A DNA stretch of 64,000 nt from Runella aurantiaca (GCF_003339505.1 NZ_QPIW01000003.1:120471-184470), one strand, 5' to 3'. Counted from the first letter of the stretch, positions 45,301 through 53,918 are shown. Notes: a model not told the origin generated them from the sequence alone. Translations and numbers: made by a program.

Positions 45301-45424
45301 GGCTTACTCGGGTGCCGATCCTGAAGTAAGTACGCTGGATGGCTCTACTTCAGCGCAGGGTATTGACTTTTTTACGTTACCCCAAACCCGCAACATAACG
45401 GTAGGGTTAACAATTGGTTTCTAA
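42374..45424 (+). CDS. SusC/RagA family TonB-linked outer membrane transporter
   Basis: From the ATG at 42374 (1016 residues) the protein has a signal peptide (MNHLLRKSLLIVFCLFLLGAGVFAQ). A carboxypeptidase-regulatory-like domain (RTVTGKVTSATDGQPMPGVN) spans about 26-110. A TonB-box-like ELNEVVVTGY-type segment follows near 115, then a plug with GTPGGGVAVRIRGNTSI and RPLFVVDGIPV. The rest is a 22-strand-type beta barrel ending in ITVGLTIGF. SusC proteins import oligosaccharides or peptides across the outer membrane with SusD as lid. The gene starts a five-gene locus. The frame is open back to 42308 but without a signal peptide there. Confidence 0.95.
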   Translation: MNHLLRKSLLIVFCLFLLGAGVFAQNRTVTGKVTSATDGQPMPGVNVTLKGAPSGANTDADGSYRISIPAGKVTLVFSFIGMLSQEVNVNNRTTINVELAENPTQLNEVVVTGYNSTQKKDILGSITSISAAKFKDIPIAGFDQALQGQAAGVQVTQSSGTPGGGVAVRIRGNTSISASNRPLFVVDGIPVMDESVSGRSFGGQNDNTLTFVNPNDIESIQVLKDASAKAIYGSRAANGVVLITTKRGKANSRTTITLDAQRGVVDIIKKVDLLNSSELLQLQREAVINAGQDPDQRGLISGVTDGVNTDWLDAILRRGIYQQYQISATGGNDKTRFYLSGGLRDEEGVQLNNRFTRYSGALNVDHKASQKLTISTNMSLGFTTNDRVKGDNFLDGVYSGAIKSLPFFAPYNEQGKLYTPGSPNYAGFPNFNPVAQALLPRFRTYGTKILAGVSGQYEIIKNLKLNSKLSLDYNNSEEDQYESSATAIGGFLPAIGGQGYGVYITNTLFTILNSNTLTYLFDLGGKHHFNTMLGTEILQTKNRSSFASGRIFPSDDFTYINSSGVQDAAGSGFAQNGLISGFGEVRYDYMEKYLFTFTSRYDGSSRFGPNRRFGYFPSLSLGWRVSEEPWMKSLEFIQDLKLRGSYGYTGNERIGNFTYLGTWAASTYSGATGVSPNNLNNPLLQWERTREANVGLDVSLWSGRLSVIMEAYDNVTDNLLFNQPLPLTTGFGGFQGNIGSISNRGLELTISTVNIDRSANQGLRWNTDFNISHNQNKVLELVDDQPLFRGYTANGVSATNVILPGQPLGTFWGLKFQGVDVATGDALYEDFNKDGKISPDDAQVIGNAQPLLVGGLTNRVTWGNFDLSVFLQFMYGNKILNFSNVTLLDNGANLENNQVRAALRRWQKPGDVTDVPRYELGNTYNNFHSSRFLEDGSYLRLKNVAVGYNFPSRWLNKVKVRTARLYASAINLWTLTAYSGADPEVSTLDGSTSAQGIDFFTLPQTRNITVGLTIGF

Positions 45425-45469
45425 AACACACATCCGATTTCTTCACACAATGTTTCAATGGTGTCAAAA

Positions 45470-46870
45470 ATGAATAAATATCATATTTCTTTGGTTATGG
45501 CGGTGGGTTTATGGTTAAGCAGTTGCAGGGAAGTTCTGGAGCCGCGACCGATAGACATCTTGGCCGACCAGTTTGTGCTAAACCAAGCCAGTGATGTTGC
45601 TACGGTACGTTTGGGAGCGTATGCAGCCTTTAGAGGAACCGCCGCGCCAAAAGTAATTGTAGGAGATTTTACCGCAGATTATATTCAGCACAACGGTACG
45701 TTTACGGATTATCAGGAGTTGGGCAACAAGCAGATTACCTCTGCCAATGGTGTAGCTGGGGCGCTGTGGGGCGGTGTTTTTAACACGATTTACGTCTGTA
45801 ATTTTTTGCTTGAAAAACTGCCTACTGTGCCCGGCGTGCGCGAAGCAGAGCGTAAAACGGTTACGGCCGAAGCCCGTTTTTTGCGTGGCATGGCTAATTT
45901 TATTGGGGCTACAACTTTTGGGGGAATTCCGAATGTCACTTCTACCGACATCGACGCCAATAAAATTGTTTCGAAAGCAAGTAAGGAGACCATCATGGAA
46001 AGTGTTTTGGCTGATTTTCAGGCCGCCCTGACCGATTTGCCCGATGGCAGTCCCACTGATGGACGTCCTGTTTTTGCAGGTTATGCTACTAAAAATGCGG
46101 CACGGGCCGCTTTGGCGCGTTTTTATCTGTACCAAAAAAACTGGGTTCAGGCGGAGGCCTCGGCTACGACCCTGATTAATTCCACTGCTTATGAATTGGT
46201 CAATTATTCGGATGTTGTCTCTGAAGACTTTAACAATGAATCTATTTTTGAAGTAGGCTATACCGCTTCCGACGACCCTGGTACGAGTGCTTTTGGCCTC
46301 AACAATCTGTTGGTGGGGCGCCGGGAAGTAATTCCTTCCAACCAGTTTATTACCCAAATCATCTCACGCGATGCGGGCGAAAGAGAAGCAACCGTAGATT
46401 TTGATTTTAACGAGCAGGGAGGGGGAGACAACGGCTGGAGTGTTCGTAAATACGGCACTCCCGACGAAGATAACAACAATATTGTGATTTTCCGACTGGG
46501 CGAAATGTACCTTATTCGTGCCGAAGCAAGAGCACAACAGGGGAGAATTACGGGGGCAACAGGTGCCCTCAGTGACCTGAATGTTTTAAGGACGAGAGCC
46601 GGTAAAAATACCGCCGCCACCGCCGATAAGCCTACGCTACTTACAACGGCTACGCAGGCAGAAGCGCTTTTATTGGTTGAGCGGGAGCGATTGTACGAAT
46701 TGGCTTTTGAAGGCCACCGCTGGTATGACTTGGTACGTACTGGGCGTGCGCAGGTGGTTATGTCGGCCTTTTCGCCAAACTGGACCTCAAAATACGAACT
46801 GTGGCCTATTCCTCAGACCGAAATCCAACGCAACCCTTCGTTGGTAGGACAGCAAAATCCTGGCTATTAA
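45470..46870 (+). CDS. RagB/SusD family nutrient-binding outer membrane lipoprotein
   Basis: This 466-residue protein has a lipoprotein signal (MNKYHISLVMAVGLWLSSCREV). The SusD helical fold follows: AYAAFRGTAAP near 45, AEARFLRGMANFIGATTFGGIPNV near 135, ATKNAARAALARFYLYQKNW near 200 and FRLGEMYLIRAEARAQQGR near 340. The usual C-terminal ERERLYELAFEGHRWYDLVRTG and ELWPIPQTEIQRNPSLVGQNPGY-like ending close it. It binds the substrate at the cell surface above SusC. An ATG at 45458 would add four residues. It follows susC by 45 bases and is clearly in the same operon. Confidence 0.95.
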   Translation: MNKYHISLVMAVGLWLSSCREVLEPRPIDILADQFVLNQASDVATVRLGAYAAFRGTAAPKVIVGDFTADYIQHNGTFTDYQELGNKQITSANGVAGALWGGVFNTIYVCNFLLEKLPTVPGVREAERKTVTAEARFLRGMANFIGATTFGGIPNVTSTDIDANKIVSKASKETIMESVLADFQAALTDLPDGSPTDGRPVFAGYATKNAARAALARFYLYQKNWVQAEASATTLINSTAYELVNYSDVVSEDFNNESIFEVGYTASDDPGTSAFGLNNLLVGRREVIPSNQFITQIISRDAGEREATVDFDFNEQGGGDNGWSVRKYGTPDEDNNNIVIFRLGEMYLIRAEARAQQGRITGATGALSDLNVLRTRAGKNTAATADKPTLLTTATQAEALLLVERERLYELAFEGHRWYDLVRTGRAQVVMSAFSPNWTSKYELWPIPQTEIQRNPSLVGQQNPGY

Positions 46871-46921
46871 GCCAAACAGAAGGCTTGATTTGATATGACG
46901 TTTTCGGAAAAAAAATTGAAT

Positions 46922-47794
46922 ATGAAAAATACTAAATACACATTTTCTCATTTAGCGGCGTTGGTAGTGACTCTTTTGGCGGGGCTTTGGCTATCGGGCT
47001 GTGAAGAACAAAGAATCATTTACGAAGGAGCAAATTTCGTACGGTTTACGGATTCCACATTGAGTTTTAAGGAGAGCTATTCTAAGGCAATCAAAGTTCG
47101 AGTGCATAACGGGGGCAAAGTACTTAACGAGTCCATCAATGTTCAATATACCATCGGTGGAACCGCGCGCGAAGGCCGCGATTATCGCATTGAAGGAAAC
47201 AAAGGCACCGTGATTATTCCCGTAAATCAGAGTTTTGGCGAGATTACGCTGTACCTTCTCAACAATGCCAATAATATTCTGGAATCCAGCACCATTGAGT
47301 TTACCATTGCGGGAGTTTCGCCCAGCGATAAAATCAAGGTTGGATTTGGCGAGGGAGGTTTAGGGAGTAAGATGGTTTTTACCATTCGTGATGCCTGTAT
47401 TATGGATGGCATTTATACGGGCCGACTGCCCGTGGGAAATCAGGCCTTTCAGTTGGCAGATATTGAAATTTCTAGCGCAGATTGCAAGCGGTACACGATT
47501 TCCAATATCAACGTAGGTTTGTTGGGCTTCCCGCAGTTTTTCAATTGGGACAGCCCCGTTGGGTTTCAAGCGGAGCGCCCTACGCTAGATTTTATTGACA
47601 ATGGAAACAACACACTTACCATTCCGCAACAAGTGATTCCGCAGTTTGCGAGTGGCTACGATACACTCTCTGGAACGGGTGTGTGGAATCCAGTCAATAA
47701 GCAAATCAGCCTCAGCATTAGAATGAAAATCTATAAATTAAGCAATGGCCGAGACAGTATCGTTAATCTACCATTGATTTATGTGCCGCAATAG
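46922..47794 (+). CDS. Surface lipoprotein, DUF4843/Calx-beta-like
   Basis: The ATG at 46922 gives 290 residues with a lipoprotein signal ending LLAGLWLSGCEEQ. The mature part begins YEGANFVRFTDSTLSFKES, which resembles DUF4843/Calx-beta-like lipoproteins encoded next to susCD. It then runs into SINVQYTIGGTAREGRDYRI, a Calx-beta pattern (T-G-x-A-x-x-G-x-D-Y). The C-terminal half is beta-rich and unrecognised. By position it is a SusE/F-like accessory binding protein; the substrate is unknown. It lies 51 bases after the susD gene. Confidence 0.78.
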   Translation: MKNTKYTFSHLAALVVTLLAGLWLSGCEEQRIIYEGANFVRFTDSTLSFKESYSKAIKVRVHNGGKVLNESINVQYTIGGTAREGRDYRIEGNKGTVIIPVNQSFGEITLYLLNNANNILESSTIEFTIAGVSPSDKIKVGFGEGGLGSKMVFTIRDACIMDGIYTGRLPVGNQAFQLADIEISSADCKRYTISNINVGLLGFPQFFNWDSPVGFQAERPTLDFIDNGNNTLTIPQQVIPQFASGYDTLSGTGVWNPVNKQISLSIRMKIYKLSNGRDSIVNLPLIYVPQ

Positions 47795-47835
47795 TGTGGA
47801 TTTTAACTGAATTGTTCTCTGAAAATCGCAAAAAA

Positions 47836-48327
47836 ATGAAAACCTATATTCGCTATACTGCCATTTTTGGCCTGCTGGCTGTGTTGAGCAGTAGTTGTTC
47901 TGAAAAAATAGAACCTAAGCCGTTGACGTATTCGCAATTGCTGACAGGAACCGAAAAGAAAGCTTGGGTGCTGAGCTCGCTCACCATCATTGATGAAAAA
48001 GACCCGTTTGAGTTGCCTGGGAATCAAGTGTTGGATCCGTGCGAGTTGGATGACCAATTTATTTTTTATGCCAACGAGGAGAAAAAAATGGAATACAGCA
48101 ACGGTGCCACCAAGTGCCGCACGACTGAGCCCGAAATTTTAATCACGGATGTATGGCAATTGACCAATGCCAACGCTACCCTTGAGATAGGGATACCGCG
48201 TATATTCGGCGGATTTAAACTGCCTTTTGTTATCAAAACGTTGACCGAAAATTCACTGGTACTGGAGTATTATTTTGGAGATATTGATGCCAGTTACCGT
48301 TTCTCATTCACTTCAAGCAGTAAGTAG
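47836..48327 (+). CDS. Lipoprotein of unknown function in the Sus locus
   Basis: From the ATG at 47836 the product has 163 residues with the lipoprotein signal MKTYIRYTAIFGLLAVLSSSCSEK. The compact beta-rich mature part (KAWVLSSLTIIDEKDPFELPG, DVWQLTNANATLEIGIP) resembles lipocalin-like or DUF5004-like small lipoproteins of Bacteroidota, although I cannot assign it firmly. It is the fourth gene of the susCD locus, and its stop comes 1 base before the ATG of the metalloprotease, so the two are probably translated together. Confidence 0.72.
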   Translation: MKTYIRYTAIFGLLAVLSSSCSEKIEPKPLTYSQLLTGTEKKAWVLSSLTIIDEKDPFELPGNQVLDPCELDDQFIFYANEEKKMEYSNGATKCRTTEPEILITDVWQLTNANATLEIGIPRIFGGFKLPFVIKTLTENSLVLEYYFGDIDASYRFSFTSSSK

Positions 48328-48328
48328 C

Positions 48329-50707
48329 ATGTTGAAAATATGTACTCGCGCCTTTTTAAGCCTGTTTGTGCTTTTATCTTTTTTTGCCCAAGCGCAGCGC
48401 CGAACAGAACCCTGCGCTACGATGGAAATGGACAGTTTGCTGCGACTGCGGAATCCTTCGGAAGGCTCGCTAGATGAGTTTGAGCGGGATTTGCAGCGAA
48501 AAATGGTTCAAATCAAAGCCCGTATGGCTTCTGGAAGGGGAGCGGCTGAGATTATTACCATTCCGATTGTTGTGCACGTGATTCACAGCGGGGAAGCCAT
48601 CGGGACGGGTCGAAATATAAGTCAGGCGCAGGTACAGGCCCAAATAGAAACCCTTAACGAGGATTTTCGACGTCGGGTCAATACCAATGGTTTTAACAGC
48701 GACTCGCGCGGAGCAGATATTGAAATTGAGTTTTGCTTGGCTCAATTTAACCCTCAGGGGCAGCGCATGGCCGAGCCGGGCATTGACCGCGTAAACGGCA
48801 ATCGTGCAAACTGGGTGCGGAATGATATTGAAGGTTCGCTGAAACCAACCACTTCTTGGGACCCCAACAAGTACTACAACATTTGGGTTCTGGACTTTGC
48901 CGCTCAGGATGACAACCTCCTCGGTTATGCCCAGTTTCCGAGCAATTCCAACCTTTCGGGGATTCCGGGAAGCGGTGGCGCTGCCAGTACCGATGGGGTA
49001 GTGGTTAATTATGCTAATTTTGGAAATGCCCAAAAAGGGAATTTCTCCCTTCTGCGAGCACCCTATAATTTAGGGCGTACGCTCACGCACGAAACTGGAC
49101 ACTGGTTAGGTCTGCGTCATATTTGGGGAGATTCCAACTGTGGAGATGATTTTTGTGCGGATACACCCTCGCAGGCTTCCGAAAGCCGTGGTTGTCAGAA
49201 AGGTCGGATGAGTTGCGGAAGCGCCAATATGGTGGAAAACTACATGGATTATTCAGATGATGCGTGTTTTAATATCTTTACCAGAGATCAAAAAACGCGT
49301 ATGCGGGCAGTGATGGAAATAAGCCCCCGCCGCGCCAGTTTATTGACTTCTAATGTGTGCGGTCAGTTGGTGGTGGGACGGCCTACGCCAAATTTTGAAG
49401 CAGAGAACCGGGTCGTATTGTTGGGGGCACAAGTTAAATTTACGGACTTGTCTACCAACTTCCCAACGGCTTGGCAGTGGGAGTTTGAAGGTGGAGACCC
49501 AGCGGTTGCTACTGAGCAAAATCCAACAGTAACGTACCGAACTGCGGGCAAGTTTAGGGTGACGCTGACGGTTTCCAATGCGTCGGGGGCTTCTGCTCCA
49601 TTGACAAAAACGCAGTACATTGAAGTTGTAAATGCAGGGTTATGCGCTACTGCTACCAATTTTACGGGTGCAGGCACGGTCATTCGACAATCGACGGGCA
49701 CGGGATATGTATCGGGGCACAATAGTAGACGGACACAGGCCGTGGCCGAACTGTTTCCCAATACGCTTGGCTATACCAATTTGCGGGGGGCTTCGCTTAA
49801 ATTTGGCGTGGCAAAAGCCGCCAGAGGAAATGAAACGGAAGCGGTTGTGCGGGTGAAAGTATGGAACGCACGCGGTTTTCAGGGAGGACCAGGTTCTGAA
49901 CTAACGACCAAGGAGGTTCCGCTTCGACGGATTTTGGACGATGTTCGAAACAACCGTGCTACCACCGTGGTGTTTGACCAAAACATTGATTTGTCGCGTC
50001 AAAACAACCTGTCATTCTTGATTGGTATTGAATTGGATTACGTAGCGGGAGATACCGTTGCCCTCACGACTACCCTCAATGGGGAGTCGCTCAATGCCAC
50101 CTCGTGGGAGCGGAATTCAAGTGGAAACTGGGATCGCTACATTGTCCGTACGGGTCTCAACGTGGCGCATAACATTACGGCTGAAGTAGGAATGAAAGCT
50201 TCGGTTCAAATACAGGCTTCGGCGCAGTTTATCAATCCCGGCGAAGCCGTAACTCTGCAAGCCCGGGGCGCATCAGTCATTAATTGGTCGCCTTCGGAAG
50301 GGCTTAGTGCTACGCTCGGGCCACAGGTGACTGCCCGTCCAAATCGTACGCTTACGTATCTAGTTAAAGGAACAGGCTCTGACGTGTGCTTGGATTCAGC
50401 CAGTGCAACTATCTACGTGCGCAATGTCCAGATTTTATCTAATGAGACATTGCCCGAAAAAGATTTTGTCATCAGCCCCAATCCTACAGATGGAGTAGCC
50501 GAGGTCAGTTTTACCAATGGGTTGAGAGGAAAGGTTACGCTTCGACTGCGTAGCATCACTGGGCAGGAAGTTTGGCGGGGCGAATTTGAAAAAACCAGCG
50601 ATTTATTCCGACAGTCTATCAATGTTCGCACGTACCCCGCAGGTTCTTACTTTATTGACCTGCAATTAGGGGACTTCGTTGACCGAAAACGGCTTGTGAA
50701 GTATTAA
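48329..50707 (+). CDS. Secreted M43 (pappalysin/cytophagalysin) metalloprotease with PKD and T9SS tail
   Basis: The ATG at 48329 gives a 792-residue protein with a signal peptide (CTRAFLSLFVLLSFFAQAQ). The catalytic zinc motif HETGHWLGLRH (HExxHxxGxxH) is near residue 254, with the Met-turn ENYMDYSDD near 304 and family cysteines in CGDDFCADTPSQ. Together these define MEROPS M43. A PKD domain follows (PTPNFEAENRVVL to 435), then a beta-rich region. A C-terminal type IX secretion sorting domain (FVISPNPTDGVAEV to FVDRKRLVKY) closes it. It should be secreted or surface-bound and cut proteins. It is the last gene of the susCD locus, followed by a terminator. Confidence 0.92.
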   Translation: MLKICTRAFLSLFVLLSFFAQAQRRTEPCATMEMDSLLRLRNPSEGSLDEFERDLQRKMVQIKARMASGRGAAEIITIPIVVHVIHSGEAIGTGRNISQAQVQAQIETLNEDFRRRVNTNGFNSDSRGADIEIEFCLAQFNPQGQRMAEPGIDRVNGNRANWVRNDIEGSLKPTTSWDPNKYYNIWVLDFAAQDDNLLGYAQFPSNSNLSGIPGSGGAASTDGVVVNYANFGNAQKGNFSLLRAPYNLGRTLTHETGHWLGLRHIWGDSNCGDDFCADTPSQASESRGCQKGRMSCGSANMVENYMDYSDDACFNIFTRDQKTRMRAVMEISPRRASLLTSNVCGQLVVGRPTPNFEAENRVVLLGAQVKFTDLSTNFPTAWQWEFEGGDPAVATEQNPTVTYRTAGKFRVTLTVSNASGASAPLTKTQYIEVVNAGLCATATNFTGAGTVIRQSTGTGYVSGHNSRRTQAVAELFPNTLGYTNLRGASLKFGVAKAARGNETEAVVRVKVWNARGFQGGPGSELTTKEVPLRRILDDVRNNRATTVVFDQNIDLSRQNNLSFLIGIELDYVAGDTVALTTTLNGESLNATSWERNSSGNWDRYIVRTGLNVAHNITAEVGMKASVQIQASAQFINPGEAVTLQARGASVINWSPSEGLSATLGPQVTARPNRTLTYLVKGTGSDVCLDSASATIYVRNVQILSNETLPEKDFVISPNPTDGVAEVSFTNGLRGKVTLRLRSITGQEVWRGEFEKTSDLFRQSINVRTYPAGSYFIDLQLGDFVDRKRLVKY

Positions 50708-50722
50708 AGAATAGCACCTTGT

Positions 50723-50778
50723 AGAATAGGCCATAACGAAAAGATATAACTTTCGGTTATGGCCTATTCTTTTTTTTA
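50723..50778 (+). terminator. Terminator after the Sus locus
   Basis: Arms agaataggccataac-gaaa (50723-50741) and its complement (50751-50770) pair with one bulge, followed by a run of eight T. It lies 16 bases after the metalloprotease stop. Confidence 0.85.
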
Positions 50779-50850
50779 TGATTCTTGATTAGGATTTTAG
50801 CTGAGCATCAACCAAATTTGCATAACAATAGTAATTCAATAGGATTGAGT

Positions 50851-50963
50851 TACCTATAATTTTAAAATATAACTATAGGGAATCTTCAAAACTATCACTC
50901 CAAAGGCTCCAAAAGCCTTTTTACGTTTAAAAATAAAAATATTAAGTCGATAGAATATAGGTA
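50851..50963 (+). promoter_or_regulatory. Possible regulator-binding sites before the sulfite reductase gene
   Basis: Three copies of a TATAGG-type half site occur in the 259-base leader: TACCTATA (50851-50858), TATAGGG (from 50874) and TATAGGTA (50956-50963). The first and second form an inverted pair with the AT-rich centre attttaaaatataac; the third overlaps the region just before the ATG at 50966. A small hairpin aaaggct-ccaaa-agccttt (50902-50920) with a T-run sits between. This could be an operator plus attenuator for sulfur or nitrogen control; no regulator is identified. Confidence 0.3.
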
Positions 50964-50965
50964 CT

Positions 50966-53140
50966 ATGACAATCCCATTCTCACCAAACGTTAGCGAAGC
51001 CGCCCGTCGCGATATATTGGAGCTGGAAAGTAAAATTAGTGTATTTCGCAGCGGTGAAGTACCCGAAGAAGCGTTTCGTAAGTTTCGTCTAGCCCGTGGG
51101 GTATACGGACAGCGTCAGCCGGGGGTGCAGATGATTCGCATCAAACTGCCCTACGGGCGCATTACGGCCGACCAGCTGGTGCGCATTGCTGATTGCTCCG
51201 ATAAATATGCTACTGGAAACCTGCACGCCACCACGCGTCAGGACATTCAACTTCACTTTGTGAAACTGGCCGATTCCCCCGCCCTTTGGGCTGAGTTGGA
51301 AGATGCCAATATTACTTTGCGCGAAGCCTGCGGCAATACCGTTCGTAACGTAACAGCCTCTGCACGGGCGGGGGTTGACCCCGAAGAGCCGTTTGATGTT
51401 ACGCCCCACGCCCATGCTATTTTTGAGTATTTCTTGCGGAATCCGATTTGTCAGGACATGGGTCGTAAGTTTAAAATTGCGCTCTCATCATCTGCGAAAG
51501 ATTCGGCCTATGCATTTATGCACGATGTAGGCTTGATTCCAGTAGCCAAGTTTGCCGAAGATGGTACCCAAATCAACGGCTTTAAAGTGTTGGTAGGCGG
51601 TGGATTAGGCGCGCAACCGCTTTTGGCCAAGGTTGCCCATGAGTTTTTGGAGGAGCAATTCGTGATTCCGTTTATCGAATCGGTGATTCGGGTATTTGAC
51701 CGTTATGGTGAGCGCGTGCGTCGTCACAAAGCACGCATGAAGTTTTTGTTGGCTGATATTGGTTTGGAGGAGTTTTTGAAACGGGTAGAAGAGGAGCAAA
51801 AGGCCCTTAAAAACAAAGAATATGCCATTGAGCCTTTGGCCTTTGCGGCAAATGATTTATTGAAGGCAAATGAAAGCAAGCTAACCCGCGAAGATTTGAT
51901 TGCGGCCGAGTCCGAACAAAATGCCCCTTACGTGCATTGGCTTAAAACCAACGTTTTTGAACAAAAACAAAAAGGCTGGTACGCGGTACAATTGCGGGTG
52001 TTGTTGGGTGATATGCACTCATCCACCGCGCGTAAATTGGCAGACATCGTACGTGATTACGCCGCCGATGACATTCGGGTGACGGTCAATCAGGGATATA
52101 TTCTTCGTTTTGTGAAAGCCGAAGATTTGCCCGCTATTTATGCAAAACTCAATGAATTGGGCTTGGCTGAACCTGGTTTTGATACCACGGCCGACATTAC
52201 CACCTGCCCGGGCACCGATACTTGTAATCTGGCGATTTCGAGCAGCTACGGTATTACCCGGGTGTTGGAAACCATGATGAAGGAAGAGTTTCCTGATATT
52301 ATTTACAACAACGACATCAAAATCAAAATCAGCGGTTGTATGAATGGCTGTGGTCAACACAGTGCCTGCAACATTGGTTTTCATGGCAGTTCCATCAAAA
52401 ACGGCAAACTCGTTTTGCCCGCATTGCAGGTTTTGCTGGGTGGAGGCTTCAACGGCGCGGGTGAAGGAATGATGGGCGACAAAGTCATCAAACTTCCCAC
52501 TAAACGTGGCCCTGCGGCTTTACGGACGTTGTTGAACGATTATGAAACCAACGCTTTTGAGGGAGAATATTACAACGATTATTTCTTGCGTCAGGGCAAC
52601 AAATATTTTTATTCTATGCTCAAACCGTTGGCTGATTTGACCACGGTAGTTAGCAGTGATTACGTAGATTGGGACCACGAAGAGCCTTTCCAAACCGAAG
52701 TAGGGGTGGGAGAGTGCGCCAGTGTGTTGATTGATTTGGTGGCTACGACGATTATTGAGGCCAATGACAAACTCAGCTGGGCCAACGAGAATCTTGAAAA
52801 GAAAATCTGGGCCGATGCCATTTATCACGCTTACAACGTATTTGTAACGGGAGCCAAAGCATTATTGGTGAGCAAAGGAGTGGCGACCAATACGCAGTAC
52901 GGCATTGTGAAGGATTTTGACGAGCATTTTGGCGCGGAGTTTAGTGATCTTTCCGAAGGGGTTTCGTTTAAAGAGTTGGTGTTCAGCATCAATAAGAACG
53001 AACCTACGCAGGAGTTTGCCGAAGGATTTGTGGCCAAAGCCGCGCATTTTATTGGAAAAGTAAATCAAATTCGTCAGCAACAATTGGAGAGCGAAGGTGA
53101 GCCTGAACTAGCGTTGGTGGAATTTGGAAAAGATAGCTAA
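50966..53140 (+). CDS. Siroheme nitrite/sulfite reductase with C-terminal HEPN-like extension
   Basis: The 724-residue protein is a hemoprotein reductase (CysI/NirA type) that makes a six-electron reduction of sulfite or nitrite. Two ferredoxin-like half domains are visible, with GNLHATTRQDIQLHFV near 80 and GNTVRNVTASARAGVDP. The 4Fe-4S/siroheme cysteines are in TTCPGTDTCNLAISSSYG near 413 and KISGCMNGCGQHSACNIGFHG near 455. Usual reductases end near 560; here about 140 more residues (from about 585) form helices with IWADAIYHAYNVFVTGAKALLVSKG and TNTQYGIVKDFDEHFG, the pattern of a HEPN domain. cobA follows by 3 bases. Sulfite is favoured, but nitrite is not excluded. Confidence 0.88.
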   Translation: MTIPFSPNVSEAARRDILELESKISVFRSGEVPEEAFRKFRLARGVYGQRQPGVQMIRIKLPYGRITADQLVRIADCSDKYATGNLHATTRQDIQLHFVKLADSPALWAELEDANITLREACGNTVRNVTASARAGVDPEEPFDVTPHAHAIFEYFLRNPICQDMGRKFKIALSSSAKDSAYAFMHDVGLIPVAKFAEDGTQINGFKVLVGGGLGAQPLLAKVAHEFLEEQFVIPFIESVIRVFDRYGERVRRHKARMKFLLADIGLEEFLKRVEEEQKALKNKEYAIEPLAFAANDLLKANESKLTREDLIAAESEQNAPYVHWLKTNVFEQKQKGWYAVQLRVLLGDMHSSTARKLADIVRDYAADDIRVTVNQGYILRFVKAEDLPAIYAKLNELGLAEPGFDTTADITTCPGTDTCNLAISSSYGITRVLETMMKEEFPDIIYNNDIKIKISGCMNGCGQHSACNIGFHGSSIKNGKLVLPALQVLLGGGFNGAGEGMMGDKVIKLPTKRGPAALRTLLNDYETNAFEGEYYNDYFLRQGNKYFYSMLKPLADLTTVVSSDYVDWDHEEPFQTEVGVGECASVLIDLVATTIIEANDKLSWANENLEKKIWADAIYHAYNVFVTGAKALLVSKGVATNTQYGIVKDFDEHFGAEFSDLSEGVSFKELVFSINKNEPTQEFAEGFVAKAAHFIGKVNQIRQQQLESEGEPELALVEFGKDS

Positions 53141-53143
53141 GAT

Positions 53144-53887
53144 ATGAAAGTTACGCTCATAGGTGCGGGACCGGGTGACCCCGATTTAATAACCCTCAAA
53201 GGTATTAAGGCCCTAAAATCTGCGGATGTGGTGCTGCATGATGCGCTGGCAAGCACAGAGTTGTTGGAGTATTGTAAGCCCGACTGTATCATTGTCAACG
53301 TCGGAAAGCGCTTTGCTCAGCACAGCTGTAATCAGGATGTAATCAACCATTTGATTGTAGAATATGCCCAGCAATACGGCCACGTAGTTCGCCTCAAAGG
53401 CGGCGACCCGTTTATTTTTGGTAGAGGGTATGAAGAATTGGAATACGCGCAGCGCCACGGCATCGAAACGCAGGTGGTGCCGGGTATTTCGAGCAGTTAT
53501 GCCGTTCCTGCCTTGGCAGGAATACCTTTGACTACGCGCGGCCTGAGCGAGAGTTTTTGGGTGGTGACGGGCACTACCAAAGACCACAAACTCTCGAATG
53601 ATTTGGCCCTCGCGGCACAATCGTCGGCCACGGTGGTGGTGTTGATGGGGATGCACAAACTCTCGGAGATTGTTGAAACCTATGCCCAACTTGGCAAGCT
53701 CGAATTACCAGTGGCCATTATCCAAAACGGTACGCGCTCTGATGAAAAAATTGTAACTGGTAAAGTAGGAAATATTCTGCAACTGGTACAGGCCGAAGGC
53801 GTAGGCTCGCCCGCCATCATTGTGCTGGGTGCGGTAGCCCAACTCGCCGACAACGTAAAAAAAATTACTCAACTTGTGAATTATTAA
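53144..53887 (+). CDS. cobA: Uroporphyrinogen-III C-methyltransferase CobA
   Basis: This 247-residue SUMT enzyme methylates uroporphyrinogen III twice, making precorrin-2 for siroheme (and cobalamin). Family blocks are IGAGPGDPDLITLKGIKAL (SAM loop, residue 6), DVVLHDALAS, VRLKGGDPFIFGRGYEEL near 83, VVPGISSSYAVPALAGIPLTTRG and VALMGMHKL-like (VVVLMGMHKLSEI). It is the stand-alone form without the CysG dehydrogenase/chelatase part. It starts 3 bases after the siroheme reductase gene, so it makes the cofactor that the reductase needs. A terminator follows. Confidence 0.95.
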   Translation: MKVTLIGAGPGDPDLITLKGIKALKSADVVLHDALASTELLEYCKPDCIIVNVGKRFAQHSCNQDVINHLIVEYAQQYGHVVRLKGGDPFIFGRGYEELEYAQRHGIETQVVPGISSSYAVPALAGIPLTTRGLSESFWVVTGTTKDHKLSNDLALAAQSSATVVVLMGMHKLSEIVETYAQLGKLELPVAIIQNGTRSDEKIVTGKVGNILQLVQAEGVGSPAIIVLGAVAQLADNVKKITQLVNY

Positions 53888-53918
53888 CCCACCCTTCATT
53901 AAGTACCTTTTGCCTAAG

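Noticed and set aside
45578..46357. 259-codon open frame opposite susD
   Set aside because: It is the reverse of a conserved SusD region, with no start context or family motif.
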